Below, in pieces: positions 17,424 through 26,685 of a DNA stretch of 64,000 nt. The stretch's first letter is position 1. Every line of letters begins with the position of its first letter. Both the position numbers and the translations under genes were made by a program. This DNA is from Nitrosomonas eutropha (GTDB lineage Bacteria > Pseudomonadota > Gammaproteobacteria > Burkholderiales > Nitrosomonadaceae), in contig NZ_QICQ01000009.1 in NCBI RefSeq assembly GCF_003201195.1, positions 1-64,000 on the forward strand. The letters run 5' to 3'. Below the pieces are notes generated by a model that searched no databases, was not told the origin of the DNA, and was given only the letters and a program-made list of their open reading frames with translations.

Positions 17424-18782
17424 ATGATTCTGACAACAAACCCTGCAACCGGAAAAATACTGCGAACGTACAGGCGCTATTCCGAAACGATGATCTTCAG
17501 TGCGCTGGAACATGCGCATGCGGCTCATCTGGCATGGCGGCAGACGCCTTTGTCTGAACGGGCAGGAGTGCTGCTGAAACTGGCAGAAGTTCTGCGAAAG
17601 AAATCTGAACAATATGCCCGGCTGATGTCAGAGGAAATGGGCAAAACCAGTCGCGCAGCACGGGCGGAAATCGAAAAATGTGCCTGGTGCTGCGAAGTGT
17701 ATGCAGCTAACGCTGCAACCTGGCTGGCTGAGGAAGAGGTTGCAGCAGATGGCCGAAAACATCGTATCGTTATTGAGCCGCTGGGGGTCATTCTGGCGGT
17801 TATGCCCTGGAACTTTCCGTTCTGGCAGGCGATTCGTTTTCTGGTTCCGACACTGCTGACAGGCAATGGCGCTTTGTTGAAACATGCCGCCAATGTCACG
17901 GGATCTGCCCTGAATATTCAGGAGGCAGTAAGTGAAGCCGGGTTTCCACAAGGGCTGTTCAGCACGATTCTCGCTTCTCATGAACAGATCGAACAGATTA
18001 TTGCTCATCCGTTATGTCAGGGTGTTTCACTGACTGGCAGCGCTGAAGCGGGCAAAATTATTGCTGCCACAGCCGGAAAATACCTGAAGAAAATCGTACT
18101 GGAACTGGGGGGTTCTGATCCCCTGGTTGTACTGGCGGATGCAGATATTACCGCTGCGGCAAAGGCAGCGGTAACCGGGAGATTTCAGAATAACGGGCAG
18201 AGCTGCATTGCCGCGAAGCGCATCATCGTTCTGCGGGAGGTACAGGAAGCATTTACTGCAGCGTTACTGGCTGAAGTTGAAAAACTGGTGGTGGGGGATC
18301 CGCTCGACGAAAAAACGGATATTGGTCCGCTGGTCAATGAACAGGCCGCAGAAAAAATGGAACAATTCGTGGCTGATGCACTTGCGAAAGGTGCGGTGGT
18401 ACGAACAGGCGGCAAACGTCAGGGGGCTTATTTCCCGCCGACTGTGTTGACCAATGTGACTCCGGATATGAATGTACTGACCGAAGAAGTATTTGGCCCG
18501 GTCGTGCCGGTCATCGTCGCTCAATCCGTAGATGAAGCCGTTGCATTGGCTAACAGTACCCGGTTTGGCCTGGGTGCGAGCGTATGGAGTCGTGATCTGG
18601 TGTATGGCGAGCAGGTCGCACGCAAACTGGAAGCAGGCGCCGTGTTTGTCAACAGCATCACCAAATCGGATCCGCGCATGCCTTTTGGTGGCATTAAGGA
18701 AAGTGGTCTGGGGCGTGAGCTTTCCCGGTGGGGATTGAGAGAATTTGTCAATATCAAGACCATTAACGTTTATGATAGCTAG
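17424..18782 (+). CDS. NAD(P)-dependent aldehyde dehydrogenase (succinate-semialdehyde type)
   Basis: A 452-residue soluble enzyme oxidising an aldehyde to its acid. The catalytic general base Glu227 (ELGGSDP) and nucleophile Cys261 (NNGQSCIAAKR) are in place, as are the Rossmann segments VMPWNFPFWQ and SLTGSAEAGK and the C-terminal EVFGPVVPV. The overall style (short N-terminus, PFGGIKESGLGRELSRWGLREFVN) resembles the GabD/Sad succinate-semialdehyde group, but the substrate is a guess. ATG 17424 is chosen: the longer frame from 17289 runs inside the previous gene in another frame. Confidence 0.93.
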   Translation: MILTTNPATGKILRTYRRYSETMIFSALEHAHAAHLAWRQTPLSERAGVLLKLAEVLRKKSEQYARLMSEEMGKTSRAARAEIEKCAWCCEVYAANAATWLAEEEVAADGRKHRIVIEPLGVILAVMPWNFPFWQAIRFLVPTLLTGNGALLKHAANVTGSALNIQEAVSEAGFPQGLFSTILASHEQIEQIIAHPLCQGVSLTGSAEAGKIIAATAGKYLKKIVLELGGSDPLVVLADADITAAAKAAVTGRFQNNGQSCIAAKRIIVLREVQEAFTAALLAEVEKLVVGDPLDEKTDIGPLVNEQAAEKMEQFVADALAKGAVVRTGGKRQGAYFPPTVLTNVTPDMNVLTEEVFGPVVPVIVAQSVDEAVALANSTRFGLGASVWSRDLVYGEQVARKLEAGAVFVNSITKSDPRMPFGGIKESGLGRELSRWGLREFVNIKTINVYDS

Positions 18783-18810
18783 AGATAAAAACCATACAGG
18801 AGAGACTCAC

Positions 18811-20526
18811 ATGCCTATTTCAAAATTCATATTGGTCGGCTGTATGCTGACAGTTGCCGGGATTCCCAGTGCATTTGCGCATACCGGTCATGGCGGCAAC
18901 GAGATGCCTGCCACATACGGACAGGAATCTGCTGTACCGACGACGGATGAATCGCTGGCGGACGAACGGCAAGCCTCGGCACTCCTGAATCTCGGCACAC
19001 ATACCTTCCCGGTCAGTACACAAAACAAGCTGGCGCAACAATTCATCAATCAGGGAATTAATCTTGCCTACGGCTTCAATCATGCGGAAGCCGGTCGTGC
19101 ATTCAAGGAGGCAGCCCGCCTGGATCCCGGGCTGGCAATGGCCTATTGGGGACAAGCACTGGTGCTGGGCCCCAATATCAATGCAGCAATGGATGCCGGT
19201 GAAGAATCGTTGGCGGTGAAGCTGATCAATCAGGCTAAATCACTCATGACCACAGCGTCGCCGAAAGAGCAGGCACTGATACAAGCACTGGAAAAACGCT
19301 ATTCAGACATGGCCGAAGCACGTAAAGTCAACGATAAAGCGTATGCGGATGCCATGCGTGAGGTGCATCATCAGTTCCCGGATGATCCGGATATTGCCAT
19401 GCTGTATGTAGAATCCACCATGGATCTTCGCCCTTGGGGCTACTGGATGCGGGATGGTTACCCGTTTGAAGGGACAAATGAAATTGTCGCATTGACTGAA
19501 GATATGTTGCGTCGCTACCCGAACCATCCGGGGGCGCTGCACATGTATATTCATCTGATGGAGCCCACCTCCAATCCAGAACGAGCTGAACAGGCAGCGG
19601 ATAAATTGCTGACACTGATGCCACAAGCCGGACACATGATTCACATGGCTTCACATATCTATCAACGTGTAGGCCGCTATGCAGATGCTGTAAAAAGTAA
19701 TCAGATGGCGATCAAGGCGGATGAGGAATATATCGCACAGTTCAAGGCGCAAGGGCTGTACCCGGTGGTGTACTATCCACATAACATTCATTTCCTCTGG
19801 TTCGCGGCTTCAGCTAGCGGTCAGTATGCACTGGCACTTAAAAGTGCTCGTGACGCAGCCAGTAAAGTGGATGATAAGTTACTGAGTCAAATGCCTTTTA
19901 CTGCAATTTTCCGGGTCTTGCCTTACTGGACACTTGCCCGATTTGGCCAATGGCAAAGCGTACTTGCTGAACCGGCTCCGCCTGCGGATAACGCCTTTCT
20001 CACAGGAAGCTGGCATTATGTGCGTGGCCTGGCCTATATAGCGATGGGACAATTACAACAGGCCGGGATGGAATTAGCGCAATTGCACAAAATTGTAAAA
20101 GATCCTTCACTTAATACCCCGTTGCTTTCTCAAAATACGGCGTACAACGTATTGCGAATCGCCCCTGAAGTACTGGCAGGCGAACTCGCCGCTGCACATG
20201 GAAAACTTGATGTCGCCATTGCCCACCTGGAACGGGCAGTCCGACTTGAGGATGGCCTAGTCTATACAGAACCTGCTGAATGGCATTATCCACCACGGTT
20301 GGCATTAGGAGCGATTCTACTGGAAGCAGATCGTCCCGATGAAGCGGAGACCGTATACTGGGAAGATCTGCGGCGCAACCGCGATAATGGTTGGGCACTG
20401 TTTGGTTTGCAGCAAGCTTTACGTGCTCAAAACAAAACAGTAGAAGCAGATGTGATCAAGGCCCGTTTCCAAAAAGCATGGGAACATGCAGATATCCCAC
20501 TCTCTGCTTCACGTATGGGATGGTAA
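18811..20526 (+). CDS. Secreted TPR-repeat protein
   Basis: A 571-residue protein with a signal peptide (MPISKFILVGCMLTVAGIPSAFA, cleavage before HTGHGG). Several TPR-like helical pairs follow: NLAYGFNHAEAGRAFKEAARLDPGLAMAYWG, the block around RYPNHPGALHMYIHLMEPTSNPERAEQAADKL, and a C-terminal set ending in GWALFGLQQALRAQNK. The segment FNHAEAGRAFKEAARLDPGLAMAYWG is typical of a widespread family of uncharacterised periplasmic TPR proteins. AGGAGAG precedes ATG 18811 by about 7 bp. The gene starts 28 bp after the aldehyde dehydrogenase, so the two may be cotranscribed. No catalytic motif is visible. Confidence 0.85.
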   Translation: MPISKFILVGCMLTVAGIPSAFAHTGHGGNEMPATYGQESAVPTTDESLADERQASALLNLGTHTFPVSTQNKLAQQFINQGINLAYGFNHAEAGRAFKEAARLDPGLAMAYWGQALVLGPNINAAMDAGEESLAVKLINQAKSLMTTASPKEQALIQALEKRYSDMAEARKVNDKAYADAMREVHHQFPDDPDIAMLYVESTMDLRPWGYWMRDGYPFEGTNEIVALTEDMLRRYPNHPGALHMYIHLMEPTSNPERAEQAADKLLTLMPQAGHMIHMASHIYQRVGRYADAVKSNQMAIKADEEYIAQFKAQGLYPVVYYPHNIHFLWFAASASGQYALALKSARDAASKVDDKLLSQMPFTAIFRVLPYWTLARFGQWQSVLAEPAPPADNAFLTGSWHYVRGLAYIAMGQLQQAGMELAQLHKIVKDPSLNTPLLSQNTAYNVLRIAPEVLAGELAAAHGKLDVAIAHLERAVRLEDGLVYTEPAEWHYPPRLALGAILLEADRPDEAETVYWEDLRRNRDNGWALFGLQQALRAQNKTVEADVIKARFQKAWEHADIPLSASRMGW

Positions 20527-20540
20527 AACGGGGTAAAGAT

Positions 20541-20567
20541 TAGCGTGAGTGGCTGTAGCTCACGCTA
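20541..20567. terminator. Hairpin between convergent genes
   Basis: Perfect 9-bp arms TAGCGTGAG and CTCACGCTA with a 9-nt loop lie 15 bp after the TPR gene stop and before the end of the convergent fadD-like gene. There is no U tract, so it is a stem that may pause polymerase or protect 3' ends rather than a textbook terminator. Confidence 0.5.
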
Positions 20568-20616
20568 GGAGTGGTGGGTAAACAGGCTTTATCTATAATC
20601 ATCCAGGACTGAACAC

Positions 20617-22455
20617 TTAATGGCTGACATAAAGCTTGTCAATTTCGGCCTGGTAGTGTTTATAAATATTTTTTCGTTTTAATTTGAGAGTGGGAGTGAG
20701 CATTTCATTCTCTACTGTCCAGGGTTCAGGAATAAGCAGTGCACGGTGAACTTTGGCGTAGCCTGGGAAGCCGCTGATCTGTCGGGCGATTTTTTCCAGA
20801 ATGATTTCTTCAGCATATTCATCATAAGCCAGTGCATGCGGATCATTTTTTGTATTGCAGTGCGTAGCAACGACTTCCCATCCATGCTTGCTCAGGACAA
20901 CCAGCGCGCTCAAATAGGAACGTCCTTCTCCAATAATCATGACCTGTTCGAAGATCGGATCATGCAAAATGGCCGCTTCCATGTCAGCTGGCGGTATTTT
21001 CTCACCGGTGGACGTGACGATAATATCCTTTAGCCGGCCGGTAATGGTGATTCTTCCCTGTTCGTCGATCTGTGCGGTATCTCCGGAATCAAGCCATCCA
21101 TCTGCAGATAAGATGGCACTGGTGGCTTCCGGATTGTTCCAGTAACCCAGCATGACGTTGGGACCGCGAATCAGCAAGGCATTCTGCTCGCCCAGCTTGA
21201 CCTCCACTCCGGGAATAGGTTTACCGACGCTGGCCGGGACATTATCGTTCAACCGGTTGGCGCAGACGACCGGGCTGGTTTCGGTCAGCCCGTAACCTTG
21301 CAGGATAGGTAATCCCAGTGCGATAAAAGTATGCGAAACTTCTGGCGATAATGCTGCGCCTCCACTCATTACTTGCCACAGCCGTCCGCCCAGTTTTTCC
21401 ATCACCTTGCGGGCGATCAATCGATCAAGCAGTGGCCACAGCAGGTGTGAAATTCGCCAGCCAGTACGTCCCTGCTGATATTCAAAACGGCTGTATCCCA
21501 CATCGACAGCCAGCTTGAATAACAGTCTGGCCACTGCAGAGCCTTCGGCCAGTTTTTCCTGGATTCCCACATAGATTCTCTCGTAAATTCTGGGTACTGA
21601 AATCAAAATGGTGGGCCGGATGATCAAGAGATCTTCCGATAACTGGCGAGTGGAACGTGCATAGGCGATTGTTGCGCCACATAGCATGGGAGTGTAGTAG
21701 CCGGCTGTGCGCTCAAAAGTGTGGGACAGCGGCAAAAACGACAACAATATATCATCCGGCGTCACCGTAACAATCTGTGCACAAGCATGGGCATTGGACA
21801 AAATATTGTGATGGCTCAGCATTACTCCTTTCGGGCGACCAGTTGTACCGGAAGTGTAAATAATGGTGGCCAGGGAATCAGGCTGATTCTCAGCGAGTGG
21901 ACTATTCTCCGGTTTTTCCGGCAGCCAGTCCCGCAATGCGATGGCGCGTTGATGACCTGTCAGATGCACGTCTTGTGAAGTAGTGCTCATAATGACGATG
22001 CGCTTCAGTTGGCCAAGTTGCCCGGCAACTTGGCTAAATGCCTCCCACCGCGCCATGTTCTCCAGTAGCAGCAGACTGGCACCTGCATTATCCAGACACC
22101 AGGCGGCATTCTCAGCCCGATCCTCGATATAAAGCGGTACGACCACCAATCCCAACCCAAGTGCTGCCTGTTCAAACATGACCCATTGCGGGCAATTACG
22201 CACCATGATGGCCACCCGATCGCCAGGAGAGAGATTTTCCCGGGAAAATGCAGTCCGCCAGAGTTTAACAGCGCTGGCCATATCATCCCATGTGTAATCC
22301 AGCCAGGCTTCCTGGCTGACATCGTAGTCACGATAGGCGGTTGTGTGGGGGGTGCGTCTGACCCGTTCTTGGAACAACCCATCAAGCGTCCGGGCCGTTT
22401 CAACGGGGATCACGTCTATGTTCCGGGATGGTGTGGCGGCAGTTATATGATTCAT
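20617..22455 (-). CDS. fadD: Long-chain acyl-CoA synthetase (AMP-dependent)
   Basis: A 612-residue adenylate-forming enzyme that activates fatty acids to acyl-CoA via acyl-AMP. Motif A3 is IIYTSGTTGRPKGVMLSHHN, motif A5 GYGLTETSPVV, A7 DGWLDSGDTAQID, and A8 GRLKDIIVTSTGEKIPP. The length and the C-terminal TLKLKRKNIYKHYQ match the AMP-forming long-chain group (COG1022). The start overlaps the end of the fadE-like gene by 4 bp, so the pair is coupled. No membrane helix is needed; it probably acts at the inner face of the inner membrane. Confidence 0.93.
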   Translation of the reverse strand: MNHITAATPSRNIDVIPVETARTLDGLFQERVRRTPHTTAYRDYDVSQEAWLDYTWDDMASAVKLWRTAFSRENLSPGDRVAIMVRNCPQWVMFEQAALGLGLVVVPLYIEDRAENAAWCLDNAGASLLLLENMARWEAFSQVAGQLGQLKRIVIMSTTSQDVHLTGHQRAIALRDWLPEKPENSPLAENQPDSLATIIYTSGTTGRPKGVMLSHHNILSNAHACAQIVTVTPDDILLSFLPLSHTFERTAGYYTPMLCGATIAYARSTRQLSEDLLIIRPTILISVPRIYERIYVGIQEKLAEGSAVARLLFKLAVDVGYSRFEYQQGRTGWRISHLLWPLLDRLIARKVMEKLGGRLWQVMSGGAALSPEVSHTFIALGLPILQGYGLTETSPVVCANRLNDNVPASVGKPIPGVEVKLGEQNALLIRGPNVMLGYWNNPEATSAILSADGWLDSGDTAQIDEQGRITITGRLKDIIVTSTGEKIPPADMEAAILHDPIFEQVMIIGEGRSYLSALVVLSKHGWEVVATHCNTKNDPHALAYDEYAEEIILEKIARQISGFPGYAKVHRALLIPEPWTVENEMLTPTLKLKRKNIYKHYQAEIDKLYVSH

Positions 22456-24788
22456 GCCGGAATTTCTCCTTGTGGATTACCCACCTGCTGCAAATCAGGT
22501 GAGAAATCATCCACCATGATGACGCGGTGGCGCAAGGCTTTCATTTCTGCCAGTAAAGTAGCTTCTCTATCGCTAATAATGCCTTGCGCCAGCGCCTGAT
22601 TGATTTGTTCATCTTCGTGGGTAGTCAGGGTTTTATCTTTGACTGCTTGCCTCAGTCTGGCTTCAATTGGTTCGCAGGAGATGGCGCTAACCATGGCTTG
22701 CCCGAGTAATGCCAGAGGATCATCCTCGTCAGCCGGCAGGTAAATTCCCATTGTCAGGCGATCACGTGCTTCTCCAGGGGTCAGAATGAGCCGGGCGACT
22801 TGATGTGAAAGCGTATCAGGAGGCGGCTGGCAGCGCATGCCGCGCGGAAAAACCATGAGTCGCAACAGGCACCGCGTGACTTTTCTGACCGGGAAATTAA
22901 GCAGGAATTCATGGAGTGCTTGCTGCATACGGTAGAGTGCATCCTGCATGGACCAGTGTAAAAATGGCAGATCGGCAGCAGGGCGGCCATCATCCTCAAA
23001 ACGTTTAAGCGTGGCTGAACAAAGATACAACTGGCTGAGCACATCGCCCAGACGTGCGGAAAGACGTTCACGCCGCTTGAGTGTGCCACCCAGCTTCAGC
23101 ATGGCAACATCCGTTAGCAGCGCAAAGGAAGCAGAGAAACGTGTCAGCTGTCGGTAGTAATTGACAGTTTCACTGGCTGCATTTGCCGGCACTTCTTTGA
23201 TCAATCGCAGACTGAAACCAAAAATCAGACTGCAGAATGCATTGCGCAAGGTAAAGGCTACGTGTCCGATCAATGCCTTATCAAACGCTTGCAGACTGCG
23301 CTTCCTGTCTTGATCCCAAGCTGCGCTGATTTCCTGCAGCGTGAAAGGATGGGCACGGATAGCACCTTGTCCAAAGATGATCATGTTGCGTGTCAGGATA
23401 TTGGCACCTTCTACGGTGATTCCCACCGGTGTCTGCTGATAGGTGCGTGCCAGATAATTGGAGGGCCCCAGACAAATTCCCTTGCCGCCGTGAATATCCA
23501 TGGCATCGTTAATCGCCTGGCGGCTGCGTTCGGTCAGATGATATTTGACGATTGCTGAAATGACCGAGGGCTCCTCGCCTAGATCAACTGCACCGGCAGT
23601 CATGACGCGTGCGGCATCCATCATATAGGTGTTGCCGGCGATGCGGGCAAGTGCTTCCTCCACCCCCTCGAAATAACCAATTGGCAATCTGAATTGTACG
23701 CGTACCCGACCATAGGCACCGCTGCTCCAGGCAGATAACTTGGCTGCACCGACACTGGTGGCCGGCAGCGAAATCGATCGGCCGACGGAAAGACTGTTCA
23801 TCAGCATGCGCCAGCCTTGTCCTGCTTTTTCCTGTCCACCAATGATCCAGTCCATGGGAATGAAAACATCCTTGCCGGAATTGGGCCCATTCTGGAAAAC
23901 ACCATTCAGGGGAAAATGTCTGCGACCAATATCAATCCCCGGTGTATTGGTCGGAATCAGTGCCAGCGTAATGCCGATATCTTTTTCACCGCCAAGCAAT
24001 CCATCCGGATCATATAGTCTGAATGCAAGCCCCAGCAAGGTGGCAACCGGCCCCAGCGTGATATAGCGTTTTTCCCAGTTGATGCGTATTCCCAGTACAT
24101 CCGGCTGACCATTAAATTCAGCGCGGCAGACGATGCCTGCATCTGGAATGGATCCGGCATCCGAACCGGCTTCCGGCCCGGTCAATGCAAAACAGGGGAT
24201 TTCAGTGCCATTGGCCAAGCGCGGCAAATAATGATTTTTCTGCTCTTCCGTTCCATAATGCAGCAATAACTCGGCCGGACCGAGTGAGTTGGGCACCATC
24301 ACCGTAACCGCTGCGGTGTTGCTGCGCGAACTAATTTTCATCACCACTGCTGAATGTGCCAGTGCAGAAAAGCCGAGCCCACCGTATTCCTTGGGAATAA
24401 TCAGCGCAAAAAAGCGGTTTCCCCGGATAAATTGCCAGACATCAGGTGGAAGATCATGCCGTTCATGCGTGATATGCCATTCATCCAGCATGGCACATAA
24501 CTGCTCAACGGGGCCATCGAGAAAAGCCTGTTCCTCCGTACTCAAAGTTGGTTTGGGATAGGCCAGCAGCTTGTCCCAATTTGGTTTGCCGCTGAAGAGT
24601 TCACCTTCCCACCAAACTGTACCGGCGTCGAGCGCCTCCTGCTCGGTTTGGGAAATTTGTGGCAACAGCTTGCAAAAAACTCTCAAGGCAAGGTTGGAGA
24701 CAATGTTGCGGCGTAGAAACGGCACCGTGAATAATGCCACGATGAGGACAAGCAACGCGACAAACAGGAGCAAAACAAACTCTGACAT
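22452..24788 (-). CDS. fadE: Acyl-CoA dehydrogenase, FadE type
   Basis: A 778-residue flavoprotein that introduces the first double bond in beta-oxidation. It is of the long FadE form: N-terminal membrane segment (MSEFVLLLFVALLVLIVALFTVPFL), then the ACAD fold with CFALTGPEAGSDAGSIPD and the FAD-binding block QINDAMDIHGGKGICLGPSNYL-like segment, then the DUF1974 C-terminal region (VARLILTPGEARDRLTMGIY). Start 24788 is chosen over 24800 because MSEFVLLL begins directly at the helix. It is the first gene of the fadE-fadD pair. Electrons would pass to an electron-transfer flavoprotein not encoded in this window. Confidence 0.94.
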   Translation of the reverse strand: MSEFVLLLFVALLVLIVALFTVPFLRRNIVSNLALRVFCKLLPQISQTEQEALDAGTVWWEGELFSGKPNWDKLLAYPKPTLSTEEQAFLDGPVEQLCAMLDEWHITHERHDLPPDVWQFIRGNRFFALIIPKEYGGLGFSALAHSAVVMKISSRSNTAAVTVMVPNSLGPAELLLHYGTEEQKNHYLPRLANGTEIPCFALTGPEAGSDAGSIPDAGIVCRAEFNGQPDVLGIRINWEKRYITLGPVATLLGLAFRLYDPDGLLGGEKDIGITLALIPTNTPGIDIGRRHFPLNGVFQNGPNSGKDVFIPMDWIIGGQEKAGQGWRMLMNSLSVGRSISLPATSVGAAKLSAWSSGAYGRVRVQFRLPIGYFEGVEEALARIAGNTYMMDAARVMTAGAVDLGEEPSVISAIVKYHLTERSRQAINDAMDIHGGKGICLGPSNYLARTYQQTPVGITVEGANILTRNMIIFGQGAIRAHPFTLQEISAAWDQDRKRSLQAFDKALIGHVAFTLRNAFCSLIFGFSLRLIKEVPANAASETVNYYRQLTRFSASFALLTDVAMLKLGGTLKRRERLSARLGDVLSQLYLCSATLKRFEDDGRPAADLPFLHWSMQDALYRMQQALHEFLLNFPVRKVTRCLLRLMVFPRGMRCQPPPDTLSHQVARLILTPGEARDRLTMGIYLPADEDDPLALLGQAMVSAISCEPIEARLRQAVKDKTLTTHEDEQINQALAQGIISDREATLLAEMKALRHRVIMVDDFSPDLQQVGNPQGEIPA

Positions 24789-24800
24789 GGCTTTCTCCAT

Positions 24801-25258
24801 GAATTTTTAGTGATTATTGATCGTTACACTACCCGAGAATAGGATGCTGTCAAGATTTTGTTTGTATCCGTACTTATGCTCAACAAACTTGGAGAAGCTT
24901 GATTTTTCCGGTAACAAATGTACCTCGAAGCATTGGGCAGTATTCTGATTGATGAAATTGGCCTGCATGCTGCCTTGACAATGCGCCATGATATGCCGAA
25001 TGACTGGCATATGCTGAAGAAGAATGGCTTTGTTGATCTGACTATTGCCAAATTCAGAATCCCGAAAAACCAGATTCCCATGCGGGTTGCAGCAAAATCG
25101 CGCACTCGCCATGTTGTGCCCCTGGGCTGGGCTTCGTAGGATGACTATGACCTGCGGCAGCATGCCCTGCGATCATTGCGATTTTGCCAGCAACGCGGCT
25201 CATGGAGGATCCGTGCAGAGGTTCCCTAACGATCAGTTTCGGATAATCTGTGATTTCG
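24801..25258. other. Gene-poor stretch with an IS-end-like motif
   Basis: About 460 bp with no convincing gene. Open frames of 70-118 codons exist on both strands but lack ribosome sites, family motifs and sensible composition. At 25213-25231 the minus strand reads GTTAGGGAACCTCTGCAC, close to the outer end of the small inverted-repeat element at 30884 (GTTAGGGATCCTCTG). The stretch may be the relic of a mobile element. Confidence 0.4.
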
Positions 25259-25639
25259 TCAAGCTCTGCTGCTGCGGTTGTCCAGGCTGTAGCCACCGGC
25301 ACCATGCACTGCCAGCAGAGTGAAGCCACCTGCGATGGCAATATTTTTCATGAACATGATCATTTGTGTCTGATCGGCAAGATTGCTGTGAAAAATTACT
25401 GCTGCTGCCAGTGTAAACAGTGCCAGAGCGACAGATACCAGGCGGGTTTTCCAGCCAATGATAATTGCCAGAGCCCCACCCACTTCAAGCAGAATGACCA
25501 GCGGCAATAGTGTTCCTGGAACGCCCATTGCATCCATATAGCCTTGTGTATCTGAATAGCCACTAATTTTTGAAATACCTGCGAGTAAAAATATTTGTGC
25601 CAGAAGCAAACGTGCAACGAATTGACTGATTTTTTCCAT
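25259..25639 (-). CDS. DoxX family membrane protein
   Basis: A 126-residue inner-membrane protein with four hydrophobic segments and the DoxX pattern: FVARLLLAQIFLLAGISKISGY at the start, then GTLLPLVILLEVGGALAIIIGW and KNIAIAGGFTLLAVHGAG. DoxX-type proteins are linked to quinone-related or thiol redox functions, but most members are uncharacterised. It follows the pirin gene by 47 bp on the same strand, and the two face a LysR regulator, a common arrangement. A good Shine-Dalgarno (AAGGAG) precedes its start. Confidence 0.9.
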   Translation of the reverse strand: MEKISQFVARLLLAQIFLLAGISKISGYSDTQGYMDAMGVPGTLLPLVILLEVGGALAIIIGWKTRLVSVALALFTLAAAVIFHSNLADQTQMIMFMKNIAIAGGFTLLAVHGAGGYSLDNRSSRA

Positions 25640-25686
25640 TTGAATCTCCTTGCCAGTAAGCTGGTGTTTCTTAAAAATACTTTTTA

Positions 25687-26550
25687 TTACTTGCGTTTAA
25701 TCCATGCTTTATCACGCACAAATTGATTGGATTGATAATCCTGTAGCGCCTCATCAATTTGTTCGCGGGTATTCATAACGAACGGGCCATACTGCACGAT
25801 TGGCTCGTGCAATGGTTTTCCGCTGACTGCAATGAAACGTACTCCTTGTTCTCCTGCCACGAAGTCGAAAATGCTGTCGTCAACACCTATCACAACCAAA
25901 GAATGAAGTGCGACAGCCTGTCCGTTAAATTGTCCATTGCCTTCAAATACATAAATGAAGCTTGTATTCTGCGCCGGTAACTGGTGCTGAAAATGCCGTC
26001 CGGGCTGTAGCTGTACATCAAAATAAGTTACTTGCGTCAAATCATCCTGGATCGGTGCAACGGCATTACCCAATCGGCCGATCAACACTTTCAGTCGGTA
26101 GTCTGCTGTTTCTATCACTGGGAATGCCGCTGCAGGAAATTCCTGATATTCCGGATGATCCATCTTGTTGACCGCAGGCAGATTAATCCACAGTTGGAAT
26201 CCACGCAGCAAGCCATTTTCCTGTTTCGGCATTTCGGAATGAATCACCCCGCTGGCCGCTTTCATCCACTGTGCTGAGCCCGGTTCGAGGTTGCCGGTAT
26301 TGCCCATGCTGTCCTGATGCTGCATATAGCCATCCAGCATATAGGTGAAAGTGATAAACCCCCGGTGCGGATGTGACGGAAAGCCGGCAATGTAATCATT
26401 CGGATTGTCACTGCTGATGTGATCTAGTAACAGGAAAGGATCATAATTGCGCAATGTTGCTGTGCCGATGGTGCGGTGCACGATTACGCCGGCCCCTTCA
26501 GGTACTGCTGTCGCGGGAATGATTCGTACAGAATTTACTAAGGTATTCAT
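25687..26550 (-). CDS. Pirin family protein (bicupin)
   Basis: A 287-residue double cupin. The metal site typical of pirins is visible: FPSHPHRGFITFTYMLDG supplies two His, and ASGVIHSEMP a third His and the Glu. Some bacterial pirins (YhhW) oxidise quercetin; others modulate metabolic enzymes. Start 26550 (MNTLVNSVRIIPA) is chosen over 26580 because a strong AGGAGAA site precedes it. The gene is divergent from the LysR gene and followed by DoxX. Confidence 0.92.
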   Translation of the reverse strand: MNTLVNSVRIIPATAVPEGAGVIVHRTIGTATLRNYDPFLLLDHISSDNPNDYIAGFPSHPHRGFITFTYMLDGYMQHQDSMGNTGNLEPGSAQWMKAASGVIHSEMPKQENGLLRGFQLWINLPAVNKMDHPEYQEFPAAAFPVIETADYRLKVLIGRLGNAVAPIQDDLTQVTYFDVQLQPGRHFQHQLPAQNTSFIYVFEGNGQFNGQAVALHSLVVIGVDDSIFDFVAGEQGVRFIAVSGKPLHEPIVQYGPFVMNTREQIDEALQDYQSNQFVRDKAWIKRK

Positions 26551-26651
26551 TGTTTTCTCCTTTTTCGTCCTGTCATGCATTGACAGGTTCTGCTTACCAG
26601 AAGCATTATCTACGTTGTTGTAATAAGAATAAATAGTGTTTTATGTAAATA

Positions 26652-26674
26652 ATTGTTCTTGTATCTGGAACAAT
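26652..26674. promoter_or_regulatory. Probable LysR-type operator
   Basis: A perfect inverted repeat ATTGTTC-N9-GAACAAT ends 11 bp before the LysR start and lies in the divergent region with pirin. Position and dyad form fit a LysR-regulator binding site that autoregulates the regulator and controls the pirin-doxX pair. The TTC-N9-GAA core differs slightly from the classic T-N11-A spacing. Confidence 0.55.
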
Positions 26675-26685
26675 AAAAGGACTCT

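Noticed and set aside
24807-25163. Minus-strand 118-codon frame before fadE
   Set aside because: Composition unlike protein, no start signal, and no family recognised.
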